Assembly: GCA_002968845.1 (NCBI GenBank)
Contig: PVBG01000002.1
Span: 1-64,000, forward strand
DNA length: 64,000 nt
Direction: 5' to 3'
DNA from: Neorhizobium tomejilense
GTDB taxonomy: Bacteria > Pseudomonadota > Alphaproteobacteria > Rhizobiales > Rhizobiaceae
Positions within the stretch are counted from its first letter, which is position 1. The number at the start of each line of letters is the position of its first letter. Of the stretch, positions 8,027 through 17,621 are shown one piece after another. Position numbers and translations under genes: made by a program. Under the pieces are notes generated by a model, which saw only the letters and a program-made list of their open reading frames with translations, was not told where the DNA came from and ran no database searches.

Positions 8027-9223
8027 ATGTCCAGCGTCGATCCCATCGCCAATCTCCAGACGCTCATCCGCTGCCCTTCGGTGACACCCGCCGAGGGCGG
8101 CGCGCTGGCAGCGCTGGAGGCCATGCTGCTTCCGCTCGGTTTCAAGGTCGAGCGCATGGTGGCGACGGAACCCGGCATGCCGGACATCGAGAACCTCTAT
8201 GCCCGGCTCGGCACAGATGCGCCGCATCTGATGTTCGCCGGCCATACGGACGTGGTGCCGCCGGGGGATGAAACGTCATGGAGCCGGCCACCGTTTGCCG
8301 CCGACATCATCGGGGGCGAGTTGTTCGGCCGCGGTGCGGTGGACATGAAGGGCGGGATCGCCTGTTTCGTCGCCGCCGTCGCCCGCCATATAGAGCAACA
8401 TGGCGCGCCAAAAGGCTCGATCTCCTTCCTGATCACCGGCGATGAGGAAGGCCCGGCGGTCAACGGGACCGAGAAGCTGCTGAAGTGGGCCGTTGAACGG
8501 GGCGAGACCTGGGATGCCTGCCTGGTCGGCGAGCCGACCAATCCCGATGTGCTCGGCGACATGATCAAGATCGGCCGGCGCGGTTCAGTCTCCGGCAAGG
8601 TCACCGTCTTCGGCGTCCAGGGCCACGCGGCCTATCCGCACCTGGCCGACAATCCGGTGCGCGGACTGCTGCCGCTCGCCTCAGTGCTGATGGACCCGCC
8701 CTTCGACGGCGGCACGGCGGAATTCCCCGCCTCCAACCTGGAAGTAACCTCGGTCGATGTCGGCAATCCGGCGACCAACGTCATTCCGGCAAAGGCCAGT
8801 TTCGCTTTCAACATACGCTTCAACGACACCTGGACGGCCGACACCGTCAAGGCGGAGATCGTCCGACGGCTGGATGCGGCAGCGGTCGGCAGTCCGCTTC
8901 GCCCGGATCGAGAACCGGCGCGCTACGAGATCACCTGGGCGGAACGCCCAAGCCACGTGTTCCTGACCCACAACAATGCTCTGATCGCGTCGCTTTCCGG
9001 CGCTGTCGAGAGCGTGACCGGCAAGGTGCCGAAGCTCTCCACGACGGGCGGTACGTCTGATGCCCGGTTCATCAAGGATTATTGCCCCGTTGTCGAATTC
9101 GGCCTGGTCGGCCAGACCATGCACATGATCGACGAGCGTGTGGCCCTTGCCGATCTGGAGACGCTTACCCAAATCTATGGGACATTCATCTCCCGCTGGT
9201 TCGATAATGCCCTCCTTTCATGA
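8027..9223 (+). CDS. dapE: Succinyl-diaminopimelate desuccinylase
   Basis: DapE is a dinuclear zinc M20-family peptidase that removes succinate from N-succinyl-L,L-diaminopimelate, the step that follows DapD and the aminotransferase. The 398-residue protein shows FAGHTDVVPPGD (metal-ligand His and the conserved Asp), GRGAVDMKGG (bridging Asp) and TGDEEGPAVNGT (catalytic Glu-Glu pair). The C-terminus has the metal-ligand His in GQTMHMIDERV. It lies nine bases after dapD. Its last 17 bases overlap the start of the next gene, a membrane protein, suggesting translational coupling of dapD, dapE and the membrane gene. Confidence 0.97.
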   Translation: MSSVDPIANLQTLIRCPSVTPAEGGALAALEAMLLPLGFKVERMVATEPGMPDIENLYARLGTDAPHLMFAGHTDVVPPGDETSWSRPPFAADIIGGELFGRGAVDMKGGIACFVAAVARHIEQHGAPKGSISFLITGDEEGPAVNGTEKLLKWAVERGETWDACLVGEPTNPDVLGDMIKIGRRGSVSGKVTVFGVQGHAAYPHLADNPVRGLLPLASVLMDPPFDGGTAEFPASNLEVTSVDVGNPATNVIPAKASFAFNIRFNDTWTADTVKAEIVRRLDAAAVGSPLRPDREPARYEITWAERPSHVFLTHNNALIASLSGAVESVTGKVPKLSTTGGTSDARFIKDYCPVVEFGLVGQTMHMIDERVALADLETLTQIYGTFISRWFDNALLS

Positions 9224-9827
9224 AGTCAGGCTCTACCTCGGCGGCCTCTGGCTGCTGGTCCGCGGCGATGCGCGCGGTTTGCGGCCGTTCGACATTTCGG
9301 ACGAGGGCGTGTTGCGTTCGTTCTGGGCAGTCGCCTGGTGCGCGCCGGCATTAATTATCGGCTGGATCTTTCGGCGAATGGAATACCTTCGCCATTTCCC
9401 TCAACGAGAGGACTATTCCTTCATCTTTTTCCTGAAGATGCTGGTTCTCGAAGCGGCCCAATGGATCGTGCCGGCCGTGGCGCTCATCGCCCTCGGTTTC
9501 GTTCTGCGCTTCATGCCGCTCGTGCGGATTTTGATCGTGGTGCGCAACTGGTTTACCGTCCCGCTCGCCTATGCGACCTATGTCATCCTCGCGCCTCTCG
9601 CCTTTCTTTCCGATCAGCATGGCGCTCTTGCAAGCCTTGCCGGCTACGGCGCGCTCGCGCTGGCGGCGATCCTTCTGATCGCCGCGCTTCTTCTTATGTG
9701 GTGCATTCTGAGAACGGTCATGGGTGGCCCGGTGATGATACGGGTTGCGACCATCGGGCTCGTGGTTCTGGCGGAAGTTATTGTTGCGCGCGAACTGGAG
9801 AATATCATGGGGGTTTCGTTAACCTGA
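9207..9827 (+). CDS. Inner-membrane protein of unknown function, first of a tandem pair
   Basis: This 206-residue protein begins MPSFHEVRLYLGGLWLL and has about five hydrophobic segments. The first 45 residues are nearly the same in the next gene (PSxxEVRLYLxGLWLLxRGDAxGxRxxDISDxGxxRSFWA), so the two are tandem duplicates. The start at 9207 overlaps the end of dapE by 17 bases. A charged cytoplasmic N-terminus followed by hydrophobic helices resembles small YIP1-like membrane proteins, but I cannot assign a family. The position behind dapE is suggestive of an envelope role, which is inference only. Confidence 0.8.
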   Translation: MPSFHEVRLYLGGLWLLVRGDARGLRPFDISDEGVLRSFWAVAWCAPALIIGWIFRRMEYLRHFPQREDYSFIFFLKMLVLEAAQWIVPAVALIALGFVLRFMPLVRILIVVRNWFTVPLAYATYVILAPLAFLSDQHGALASLAGYGALALAAILLIAALLLMWCILRTVMGGPVMIRVATIGLVVLAEVIVARELENIMGVSLT

Positions 9828-9860
9828 TGCGTGATTTCACAGTTTTGCGGGGAGGCAACC

Positions 9861-10457
9861 TTGCCCTCCTATCCTGAAGTCAGACTTTATCTGAGCGGTC
9901 TGTGGCTGCTGATCCGCGGCGATGCGCAGGGTTTCCGCCTGCTCGACATTTCCGATCGCGGCATGATGCGCTCGTTCTGGGCGTTCGTCTGGTGCCTGCC
10001 GGGAGCGTTCATTTCCTGGCTTTGGTGGCGCGACTATCTGCTCGAAGGCATGCCGCCCGGCGCGCGGATCGGCGGGATTTTCTTCGTTCGCATGGCGATG
10101 CTGGAAATCTTCAACTGGCTGGTGCCGCTGATCCTTGCCGGCGTGCTCTGCTCGCTTCTCGGCATTGCCCGAAAGTTTCCGGCGGTCGTCGTCAGCGTCA
10201 ACTGGCTCTCGGTTCCGTTTGCCTATCTCTACGGCCTGCTGAGCCTGCGCTTTTTGTTGCCATCCAGCCTCGATACCGTCCTGGCGCTTATCCATTTCGC
10301 ACTGCTGATCGTTATGATCGTCGCTGTATCGCGGGTGATGCGGATGATCTGCGGGCCGCAGCCGCTGATGGTCACCACGCTGGTTCTGGTGCTGATCGTG
10401 CCGAGCATGCTGCTGACCGAAGCCCTGCAGCGTTTCCTCGGCATCTATCCGCTCTGA
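9861..10457 (+). CDS. Inner-membrane protein of unknown function, second of a tandem pair (TTG start)
   Basis: This is the paralog of the preceding gene: LPSYPEVRLYLSGLWLLIRGDAQGFR aligns with the first copy from its first residue, and about five membrane segments follow. That alignment, plus GGGGAGG ending six bases upstream, supports the TTG at 9861 as the start rather than the in-frame GTG at 9831. The protein then has 198 residues. The 33-base gap to the first copy suggests co-transcription with dapD-dapE. The gene converges with truA, 13 bases beyond its stop. No enzymatic motif is visible. Confidence 0.78.
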   Translation: MPSYPEVRLYLSGLWLLIRGDAQGFRLLDISDRGMMRSFWAFVWCLPGAFISWLWWRDYLLEGMPPGARIGGIFFVRMAMLEIFNWLVPLILAGVLCSLLGIARKFPAVVVSVNWLSVPFAYLYGLLSLRFLLPSSLDTVLALIHFALLIVMIVAVSRVMRMICGPQPLMVTTLVLVLIVPSMLLTEALQRFLGIYPL

Positions 10458-10470
10458 TGAAGCCAGCGCT

Positions 10471-11235
10471 TCACGGCTCTATAGGGTCGCCTGGATAATC
10501 GACGCGCATGAAATAAAGTCCCTCCGGCGGCGCCACCGGCCCGCAGGCTTTGCGGTCCCGGGCGTCCAGTGCCGCGCGGACATCCGCCGGCGTCATGCGG
10601 CCTTCACCGGCCAGTTTCAACGTGCCTGCGAGCGAGCGTATCTGATTGTGCAGGAAACTCTGTGCCGTCGCGCGGATTTCGATCAGGTCACCGGTGCGCG
10701 TGACATCCAGCATGTCCAGCGTGCGGACGGGACTTTTCGCCTGGCAATGAACCGAACGAAAGGTCGTGAAATCATGCTTTCCGACCAGCGTCTGAGCGGC
10801 GGCATGCATGACCTCATGATCCAGATCCTTGGTGACCCACCAGGCGCGCTTCGCATCCAGCGCCAGCGGGCCGGCGCGTGAAATGATGCGGTAGAGATAA
10901 TATCGCCGGATAGCCGAAAAGCGGGCGTCGAACGTATCATCGACGACCTGCACGCCGATGATGGCGACCTTCTCCCTGGCCATGCCGAGATAGGCGTTGA
11001 GCGCGTCGCGCAGCCGGTGTGGCTGCCACGACCGCGACAGATCGACATGCACCACCTGCCCGCGCGCATGAACGCCGGAATCGGTGCGGCCGGCGCCCTT
11101 GACCACGACGCTCTCCTTGGTCAAGGACAGGATGGCGGTTTCAAGCGCGGACTGTACCGAATGGCCGTTCTTCTGCTTCTGCCAGCCGACATAGGGCGTG
11201 CCGTCATATTCGACGATCATGCGGAATCGCGGCAT
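10471..11235 (-). CDS. truA: tRNA pseudouridine(38-40) synthase
   Basis: TruA converts uridines 38-40 of the tRNA anticodon stem-loop to pseudouridine. The 254-residue protein has the family signature [19 protein letters not shown], with the catalytic Asp at residue 52, and the N-terminal strand [14 protein letters not shown]. The C-terminal half holds the conserved [13 protein letters not shown] segment. Its ATG overlaps the fmt stop codon by one base (TGATG), so translation is coupled in an order def, fmt, truA. Much longer in-frame upstream starts would run through fmt and were rejected. Confidence 0.96.
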   Translation of the reverse strand: MPRFRMIVEYDGTPYVGWQKQKNGHSVQSALETAILSLTKESVVVKGAGRTDSGVHARGQVVHVDLSRSWQPHRLRDALNAYLGMAREKVAIIGVQVVDDTFDARFSAIRRYYLYRIISRAGPLALDAKRAWWVTKDLDHEVMHAAAQTLVGKHDFTTFRSVHCQAKSPVRTLDMLDVTRTGDLIEIRATAQSFLHNQIRSLAGTLKLAGEGRMTPADVRAALDARDRKACGPVAPPEGLYFMRVDYPGDPIEP

Positions 11236-12170
11236 CAGGAGAGCCTCGTGCCGGCCCCCAGCGGCGTCCCGCGCAGGAACTCCGCCGCCGCCAAGGGCTT
11301 GCCCCCGGCCTTCTGCAACTTGAGGAGCCGCACCGCACCCGCGCCGCAGGCAAGGGTCAGTGCGTCGTCGAGAACCGTTCGGGGCTCGCCCTGCCCCTCG
11401 CCGATTTCCGACAGAAGAACCTTCACACGCTCCGACCTGCCGTTGATCTCCGCCTCGAACCATGCGCCCGGGAAAGGCGACAGACCGCGGATGTGGTTAT
11501 GCACATTCGCTGCGGGTTTCGAAAAATCGATGCGCGTCTCGCCCTTGTCGATCTTGGCGGCATAAAGCACGCCTTCCGGCGATTGCGGCGTCAGCGGCAA
11601 GTCGTTGGCTTCGAGCTTTTCCATCGCCTCGACCATGGCTCGGGCACCAACCAGCATCAGCTTGTCGTGCAGTTCGCCTGCCGTCATGTTCTCGCCGATT
11701 TCCACTTCCCTCGTCAGCGCAACGGGGCCGGTATCGAGGCCCTTTTCCATCTGCATGACCATCATGCCGGTCTTCTTGTCACCCGCCATGATCGCCCTCT
11801 GGATCGGTGCGGCACCGCGCCAGCGTGGCAGGAGCGAAGCGTGGCCGTTGTAACAACCGAGTTGTGTGCCCGTCAGGATCGCTTCCGGCAGCAGCAGGCC
11901 ATAAGCGACGACTACGGCAACATCCGCCTTGAGCCCGCGGAATTTTTCGCGCTCTTCCGGATCCTTGAAATTCACCGGCGTAAAGACGGGAATGCCCAGC
12001 AGTTCGGCGGCCTGATGCACCGGCGACTTCACCAGATCGAGCCCGCGGCGGCCACCGGGGCGCGGCGGCTGGGTATAGACTGCGACGATCTCGTGGCCCG
12101 CGTGCTTGAGGCTCTGCAGCGTCGGCACGGAAAATTCCGGGGTTCCCATGAAGATGATGCGAAGAGACAT
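11235..12170 (-). CDS. fmt: Methionyl-tRNA formyltransferase
   Basis: Fmt formylates initiator Met-tRNA with 10-formyltetrahydrofolate. The 311-residue protein starts [18 protein letters not shown], the usual Rossmann start. It carries [19 protein letters not shown], with catalytic Asn and His in the N-x-H arrangement, and KGLDTGPV with the catalytic Asp. The C-terminal OB-fold tRNA-binding domain follows residue 205. It pairs functionally with def, 58 bases upstream on the same strand: Fmt adds the formyl group that deformylase later removes. An in-frame ATG 18 bases upstream exists but fits the family less well. Confidence 0.97.
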   Translation of the reverse strand: MSLRIIFMGTPEFSVPTLQSLKHAGHEIVAVYTQPPRPGGRRGLDLVKSPVHQAAELLGIPVFTPVNFKDPEEREKFRGLKADVAVVVAYGLLLPEAILTGTQLGCYNGHASLLPRWRGAAPIQRAIMAGDKKTGMMVMQMEKGLDTGPVALTREVEIGENMTAGELHDKLMLVGARAMVEAMEKLEANDLPLTPQSPEGVLYAAKIDKGETRIDFSKPAANVHNHIRGLSPFPGAWFEAEINGRSERVKVLLSEIGEGQGEPRTVLDDALTLACGAGAVRLLKLQKAGGKPLAAAEFLRGTPLGAGTRLS

Positions 12171-12228
12171 GGACGTTCCGCGTCTCAAGAGACCGCGCCT
12201 TCTTAACTCGGATCGCCTGAGCGACGGT

Positions 12229-12744
12229 TCAGACCGCCTTGGACTTGGCAGCCTTGGTGAATTTCTTGATCACCATCTCGCGCTTCAGGCGGGAAATATG
12301 GTCGATGAAAAGCACGCCATTCAGGTGATCGATCTCATGCTGCAGGCAGGTGGCGAGCAGGCCATCAGCCTCTACCACATATTCCTTGCCGTCGCGGCCC
12401 AGATGCTTGACGCTGACGGTCGCCGGCCGTTCCACCTCGGCGTAATATTCGGGAATGGAGAGGCAGCCCTCTTCATACACGGAGCTCTCGTCGGAGGATG
12501 TGACGATCTCCGGATTGATGAAGACCTGAGGCTGCTTTTCCTCACCCTCGCGCGCAATGTCGACGACCAGCAGGCGGCGCGGCACGCCGATCTGGATCGC
12601 CGCAAGGCCAATGCCCGGCGCGTCGTACATGGTCTCCAGCATGTCGTCGGCGAGCCTCAGAAGCTCGGCGTCAACACGCTCTATCGGCTTGGAAACCTGA
12701 CGCAGGATCGGGTCAGGCAGAATAATCAGAGGCTTGATCGTCAT
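12229..12744 (-). CDS. def: Peptide deformylase
   Basis: This 171-residue metalloenzyme removes the N-formyl group from nascent proteins at the ribosome. All three motifs are present: [10 protein letters not shown] (residues 44-53, with Ile where many family members have Pro), EGCLS (92-96, metal ligand Cys94) and QHEIDH (135-140, ligands His136 and His140, catalytic Glu137). The ATG at 12744 matches the family N-terminus ([14 protein letters not shown]). The Lys-rich C-terminal tail ([12 protein letters not shown]) is a common extension in alphaproteobacteria. It is divergent from rmuC and the first gene of def-fmt-truA. Confidence 0.97.
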   Translation of the reverse strand: MTIKPLIILPDPILRQVSKPIERVDAELLRLADDMLETMYDAPGIGLAAIQIGVPRRLLVVDIAREGEEKQPQVFINPEIVTSSDESSVYEEGCLSIPEYYAEVERPATVSVKHLGRDGKEYVVEADGLLATCLQHEIDHLNGVLFIDHISRLKREMVIKKFTKAAKSKAV

Positions 12745-12855
12745 GGCTTCCCATAACCCATCTTTTTTTCCGAAGGAATAGAAATTACAGCCGGAGGAAG
12801 CGGAATGTTCACGTTTTGATCTTTTCAAGTGGCAAAATTCTGTTAGTTTCCCGCC

Positions 12856-14061
12856 ATGGATAATCTTGTTGCGAGCCTTTCCCGTTTCTTCGACGATCCG
12901 CGTGCTGCCGTCGTGGCGGTAATGTGTGGAGCGGCATTGCTGCTGTTATGGCTGTTTCTGGCCCGCCGGGCATCGCTTCGACGGCAGGAAGATGCAGCGT
13001 TGCGGGCGATGGAAGGCGAGGCCCGGCTTTCCGAACTTCTGAGAGCGCAAAGCGAGATGCAGGGACGGCTGTCGGCAATGGCGGAGACGCTTTCGACGCG
13101 GCAATCGGAACTGAACCAGTCGGTCAGCCAGCGGCTCGACGGCATGACGCACCGGATCGGCGCTAGCATCACCGAGCAGACCAAGTCGACGCACGAGAAC
13201 CTGCAGCGGCTGCAGGAACGGCTGGCGGTGATCGACGCCGCCCAGAACAATATCCAAACGCTCGCAAAAGACGTTGTCGGCCTGCAGGCGATCCTGTCGA
13301 ACAAGCAGACACGCGGCGCCTTCGGCCAGGGCCGAATGGAAGCGATCATTGCCGACGGATTGCCGATGGGGGCCTACGGCTTCCAGACCACGCTTTCGAA
13401 CGGCACCAGGCCCGACTGCACGATCAGGATGCCGAACGGCGCTCCGCCCTTGGTGATCGATGCCAAATTCCCGCTCGAAGCCTGGAACGCTTTTCGCGAG
13501 GCTGCGGCACCCGAAGCCAGAAGGGCCGCCGCCCAGGCCTTCAAGCGCGACCTCGAGGTTCACATCCGCGATGTCTCGGAAAAGTACCTGATCCCGGGCG
13601 AAACGCAGGAAATGGCTTTCCTTTTCGTGCCATCGGAATCGATCTTCGCGGAGATCCACGAGCATTTCGAAAGCGCGGTGCAGAAGGCGCAACGTTGCCG
13701 GATCGTCATTGTCTCGCCCTCTCTCCTGATGCTGTCCATCCAGGTCATCCAGGCCGTGCTCAAGGACCAGCGGATGCGCGAACAGGCGCATCTCATCCAG
13801 GGTGAAGTGGCGCTGCTGATCGAGGATCTTTCGCGCCTCGACGACCGCACCCGCAAGCTTCAGGCGCATTTCTTCGCGGCGCAGAAGGATGTCGAACAGA
13901 TCCTCACCTCCACCGACAAGCTCAACCGCCGCGGCGCCAGGATCGAGGCTCTCGAACTGGAGGCGCCGGCGGAGGCCGAAGCAACCCGAGACCTGCCACA
14001 GGCGAAAGTGGTCGAAAGCCGTACCGGTCTTCTCAAACTGCGGGTGGTTGACGAGGAGTGA
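12856..14061 (+). CDS. rmuC: DNA recombination protein RmuC
   Basis: RmuC-family proteins limit recombination at inverted repeats and are predicted nucleases. The 401-residue protein has one N-terminal membrane anchor (about residues 17-36, [19 protein letters not shown]), a long coiled-coil region (about 40-145) and the RmuC domain. That domain carries the segments [13 protein letters not shown] ([14 protein letters not shown]), DAKFPLEAW and [10 protein letters not shown] typical of the PD-(D/E)XK-like fold. It starts about 110 bases from the divergent def gene, and a ribokinase follows 49 bases after its stop. Molecular function in rhizobia is not established. Confidence 0.93.
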   Translation: MDNLVASLSRFFDDPRAAVVAVMCGAALLLLWLFLARRASLRRQEDAALRAMEGEARLSELLRAQSEMQGRLSAMAETLSTRQSELNQSVSQRLDGMTHRIGASITEQTKSTHENLQRLQERLAVIDAAQNNIQTLAKDVVGLQAILSNKQTRGAFGQGRMEAIIADGLPMGAYGFQTTLSNGTRPDCTIRMPNGAPPLVIDAKFPLEAWNAFREAAAPEARRAAAQAFKRDLEVHIRDVSEKYLIPGETQEMAFLFVPSESIFAEIHEHFESAVQKAQRCRIVIVSPSLLMLSIQVIQAVLKDQRMREQAHLIQGEVALLIEDLSRLDDRTRKLQAHFFAAQKDVEQILTSTDKLNRRGARIEALELEAPAEAEATRDLPQAKVVESRTGLLKLRVVDEE

Positions 14062-14110
14062 TCCTCTCGGGCAGTGTCGCGCGACTTTTAATCAAGCACG
14101 CAGGCCCGCC

Positions 14111-15010
14111 ATGATCACCGTCCTCGGCTCCATCAACATGGATCTCATCGCCACGACCGAGCGTCTGCCCCAGCCAGGCGAGACGGTTGCGGGATCGAGC
14201 TTTGCGACGGCCGCCGGCGGCAAGGGTGCCAACCAGGCGCTCGCCGCCCGCCGTGCCGGAAGCACGGTGCATATGGTCGGAGCCGTTGGGGAAGATGGTT
14301 TTGCTACACCGGCGCTGGCGCTTCTCGATGACGCCAAGGTCGATCTCTCAGCGCTCGCGCGCGTAACCGATCCAACGGGCACGGCACTGATCCTGGTGGG
14401 GGGCACGGGCGAAAACATGATCGCGGTGGTGGCCGGCGCCAACGGTACGGTAAGCACGGCGCAGGCCGAAGCGGCGGTCGAAGCCATGAAGACCGGCGAT
14501 ATCCTGATGCTGCAGCTCGAAATCCCGGCCGAGACGGTAGAGACGGCGCTCAACGCCGCGCGCGCCAAAAGCGTACTGACGGTGATCAACACGGCGCCGC
14601 TGACCGGCGATGCGACCCGGCTTGCCCGGCTCGCGGATATCGTCGTCGCCAATGAAACGGAATTCGAACTGCTGGCCGGAAGCCCGATCCCGGACGCTGC
14701 GGCGCGCCAGGAGATGTTGAAAAAACTGCACGCGGAAACCGGCCAGACATACGTCGTCACGCTCGGCGGCGACGGCGTGGTCGCGATCCGCGACGGAAAG
14801 ATTGTCACGGCCGAGGGATTGAAGATCGAACCGGTCGATACGGTCGGCGCCGGCGACACGTTTTGCGGTTATCTGGCCGCCAGTCTCGAACAGGGGCTCG
14901 ATTTTCCGAAAGCGCTCCGCCGCGCCGCAGTGGCCGGTTCGCTCGCCTGCCTCAGCCGCGGCGCCCAGCCATCGATCCCGCCCGCCGAGGCGGTCGACGC
15001 CAGGGTCTGA
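14111..15010 (+). CDS. rbsK: Ribokinase (PfkB family)
   Basis: This 299-residue PfkB-family sugar kinase begins MITVLGSINMDLIA. It has the GGKGANQALAARR signature of ribokinases near residue 37 and the catalytic anion-hole motif DTVGAGDTFCGYLAASL (Asp base of GAGD). Ribokinase phosphorylates D-ribose at O5 for entry into the pentose phosphate pathway or nucleotide synthesis. A nucleoside hydrolase, which releases ribose, is encoded about 2.6 kb downstream, but a chemoreceptor intervenes and there is no ribose transporter nearby. The start is the ATG fitting the family N-terminus; earlier in-frame starts would overlap rmuC. Confidence 0.9.
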   Translation: MITVLGSINMDLIATTERLPQPGETVAGSSFATAAGGKGANQALAARRAGSTVHMVGAVGEDGFATPALALLDDAKVDLSALARVTDPTGTALILVGGTGENMIAVVAGANGTVSTAQAEAAVEAMKTGDILMLQLEIPAETVETALNAARAKSVLTVINTAPLTGDATRLARLADIVVANETEFELLAGSPIPDAAARQEMLKKLHAETGQTYVVTLGGDGVVAIRDGKIVTAEGLKIEPVDTVGAGDTFCGYLAASLEQGLDFPKALRRAAVAGSLACLSRGAQPSIPPAEAVDARV

Positions 15011-15071
15011 GCTGCTTCGATCGAGTATTTCCCCCTACTTTCGCCGTTGCGGCAGAGCAAGCATTTGCAAT

Positions 15072-15086
15072 TTTAGTCAACGTTAA
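15072..15086 (+). promoter_or_regulatory. Possible CtrA-like site upstream of the chemoreceptor gene
   Basis: TTTA-N7-TTAA (15072-15086) differs at one base from the alphaproteobacterial CtrA pattern TTAA-N7-TTAA. CtrA often controls motility and chemotaxis genes. A single near-match is weak evidence because such short AT-rich patterns occur by chance. Confidence 0.25.
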
Positions 15087-15193
15087 CATATCGCTTTTAG
15101 GGTCGCGGTCATATCTCTGCGGGGACGAGATTCGATCCGCCTCGCGGCCGCTCCATGAAGGAGCCTCACCCTGTCCGCACTCCGAGGCAATCG

Positions 15194-17548
15194 ATGTTTT
15201 CGCTCAAGGTCAAGTCGCTCTCCACGAAGCTCATACTTGTAACGAGCCTGGTGATCGCCGGCGTTCTGGTTCTCTCCAACTTCTTCCTGATCTCCCAAAC
15301 CCGCAACCGCGTGTCGACGCTGACCATGGCGCAGGCGCAGGCCGAGGCGCGTTCCATCGCCAACGAGGTGGCCGTCGACATGGGCCAGCTTGCCGGCGCG
15401 GCACGCTCGATGGCGGGCGTGATCGGCCGCGGCCATGCCGCGGGTTATCTCGACCGCAAGGGCGTCACCGACGCTCTCAAGGCCAACCTTGAGCAGAATG
15501 CTTTTGCCTATGGCAGCTGGTTCGCCGAAGTTCCGGGCGTATTCGACGGGAAAAACGCGGAACTCGTTGGCAACAAGGAGATGGGCGCCAACAAGAAGGG
15601 GGAGCTTGCCCCCTATTGGACCAAGAGCCGCACCGGCGATATCGCCTATAGCGTCTTCGACATTGACACCCAGGCAGAATGGTATTCGCTCGCGGCGACC
15701 TCGAAGAAAGGTTCGCTCACCCAGCCCTATATCGAAAGCACGACGGGCGACGCTGTCGCCATGAGTTCCGTCGCCTACCCCGTCATGTCGGGCTCCAAGC
15801 TCCTCGGCGTTGCCGGTCTCGACGTCTCGATGGCGACCCTGACAAAGAAGCTCCAGGCGATGCGGCCGTTCGGCTCCGGCCGGGTTCTGCTGGTGTCGCA
15901 AGGCGGCAAATGGATCGTGCCTGTCAATCCCGACAAGCTGATGAAGCCGGTCGAAGGCGAAAAAACGAGCGAGCTGCTGGCTGCGTTGAAGTCGAACCAG
16001 CCGGTCCAGCTCGACAACCTGACCGCCGATGCGGCGGAACCCTTTGAACGCGTCGTCTATCCGTTCACGGTTCCGGACCTCAACGCCACCTGGGCGATCG
16101 TCCTGGACGTGCCACAGAGCGTGATTGCCGCGCCGGTTCAGGACCAGACACTGATGATGGTGCTCGGTGGGATCGTCATCATGGGGCCCTGCATCGCGAC
16201 CCTCTATTTCGGCAGCACCGTCTTCGTGCGGCGGCCTCTGGGGGCACTGCTCGGCAGCGTCGATACCTTGAGCAAGGGCCGGTTCGAGCAGCCGGTCGAG
16301 GGCCAGGACCGCACCGACGAGATCGGCTCGCTGGCCGGAGCGCTCGAAGGCTTCCGCCACACGCTGGCGGACGGCCGCCGGCTCGAAACGGAAGCGGAAG
16401 CGCAGCGCCATGCGGCGGAAAACGAGCGCCACCGTTCCGAAGGCGAGCGGGAGGCGAACGCGCAGCAGCAGCAGCGCGTCGTCACGTCGCTTGCCAATGG
16501 CCTGGCGGAGCTCTCCAACGGCAATCTCGGCTATCGCATTCAGGACGACTTCCCGGGCGAATATGGCAAGCTGAAGGTCGATTTCAACAAGGCGCTGGAA
16601 AGTCTCGAGGAGACGATCGCGACGGTAAGCTCCACCGTCTACAATATCGGCAATGGCAGCCGCGAAATCACCACCAGCGCGCAGGATCTGTCGCGCCGGA
16701 CGGAGCAGCAGGCGGCAAGCCTGGAGGAGACCGCAGCCGCGCTCAACGAGCTCACGGCGCAGGTGAATTCCAGCGCCGAGAACGCCAGCTCCGCCGCCGC
16801 CACGGTCAACCTCGCCTGCGACGATGCGGAAAAGTCCGGCGAAGTGGTACAGAAGGCCGTGGCCTCGATGCACGGCATTGCCCAATCCTCGCAGGAAATC
16901 TCCCGCATCATCGGCGTCATCGACGAGATTGCCTTCCAGACCAACCTGCTTGCCCTCAATGCCGGCGTCGAAGCTGCCCGCGCGGGCGAGGCGGGCAAGG
17001 GATTTGCTGTCGTCGCGCAGGAAGTCCGCGAACTCGCCCAGCGTTCCGCCACCGCCGCCAAGGAGATCAAGGCGCTCATCAACGCATCGACCAGCCAGGT
17101 CAGCGATGGGGTGGAACTGGTCGGCAAGGCCGGTGACACGCTGCAGAAGATTGCCGTGCAGGTGATGCAGATCAACGGGTTGATCCGCCAGATTTCCGCG
17201 TCGGCAAGCGAACAGGCCGTCGGCCTCAAGGAGGTCAATTCGGCGGTCAACCAGATGGACCAGGTGACCCAGCAGAATGCCGCGATGGTGGAAGAGACCA
17301 CCGCCGCGAGCACGGTGCTGAGCACGGAAGCGGAAACGCTGAAGTCGCTGGTCGCCCGGTTCCGCGTTTCGGCGCATGCGACAGGCCACCCCCAAAGCGC
17401 GCCTCAGGCGCTGCGCCAGGTCGCGCAGACCATGCGGGCAACGCGGCCGACCCCGCCCGCACCGGCCCCACGTGCCAAGCCGGCGCCACGGGCTGCGATC
17501 TCCCACGGTTCGGCCGCCGTCGTTGCGGACGACTGGCAGGAATTCTGA
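15194..17548 (+). CDS. Methyl-accepting chemotaxis protein with periplasmic Cache sensor
   Basis: This 784-residue chemoreceptor has a first membrane helix (about residues 13-33), a periplasmic Cache-type sensor with WYSLAATSKKGSLTQPYIES, and a second helix (about 319-340). HAMP domains and the signalling hairpin (about 573-627, tip IDEIAFQTNLLALNAGVEAARAGE) follow. The C-terminus ends DDWQEF, a W-x-x-F pentapeptide like the CheR/CheB tether of E. coli receptors, so it may recruit adaptation enzymes. GAGG lies six bases before the ATG at 15194; the in-frame ATG at 15155 has no ribosome site. Its ligand cannot be read; Cache sensors often bind amino or organic acids. It stands alone, without che genes nearby. 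Confidence 0.94.
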   Translation: MFSLKVKSLSTKLILVTSLVIAGVLVLSNFFLISQTRNRVSTLTMAQAQAEARSIANEVAVDMGQLAGAARSMAGVIGRGHAAGYLDRKGVTDALKANLEQNAFAYGSWFAEVPGVFDGKNAELVGNKEMGANKKGELAPYWTKSRTGDIAYSVFDIDTQAEWYSLAATSKKGSLTQPYIESTTGDAVAMSSVAYPVMSGSKLLGVAGLDVSMATLTKKLQAMRPFGSGRVLLVSQGGKWIVPVNPDKLMKPVEGEKTSELLAALKSNQPVQLDNLTADAAEPFERVVYPFTVPDLNATWAIVLDVPQSVIAAPVQDQTLMMVLGGIVIMGPCIATLYFGSTVFVRRPLGALLGSVDTLSKGRFEQPVEGQDRTDEIGSLAGALEGFRHTLADGRRLETEAEAQRHAAENERHRSEGEREANAQQQQRVVTSLANGLAELSNGNLGYRIQDDFPGEYGKLKVDFNKALESLEETIATVSSTVYNIGNGSREITTSAQDLSRRTEQQAASLEETAAALNELTAQVNSSAENASSAAATVNLACDDAEKSGEVVQKAVASMHGIAQSSQEISRIIGVIDEIAFQTNLLALNAGVEAARAGEAGKGFAVVAQEVRELAQRSATAAKEIKALINASTSQVSDGVELVGKAGDTLQKIAVQVMQINGLIRQISASASEQAVGLKEVNSAVNQMDQVTQQNAAMVEETTAASTVLSTEAETLKSLVARFRVSAHATGHPQSAPQALRQVAQTMRATRPTPPAPAPRAKPAPRAAISHGSAAVVADDWQEF

Positions 17549-17575
17549 TCGCAGCTTCAGGTGAAAACACAGAAA

Positions 17576-17605
17576 AGCCGCCGTGCAACCGGCGGCTTTT
17601 TCTTT
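17576..17605. terminator. Bidirectional terminator between the chemoreceptor and nucleoside hydrolase genes
   Basis: AGCCGCCG (17576-17583) pairs with CGGCGGCT (17590-17597) around a six-base loop. A T-run (TTTTTCTTT) follows on the plus strand and CTTTTCTG on the minus strand, so it can stop both converging transcripts. Confidence 0.9.
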
Positions 17606-17621
17606 GTCGGCTTATCCCACC

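Noticed and set aside
15083..17506. An 807-codon open frame on the minus strand opposite the chemoreceptor
   Set aside because: It mirrors the chemoreceptor's GC-rich third codon positions, has no family motif and overlaps a secure gene throughout.
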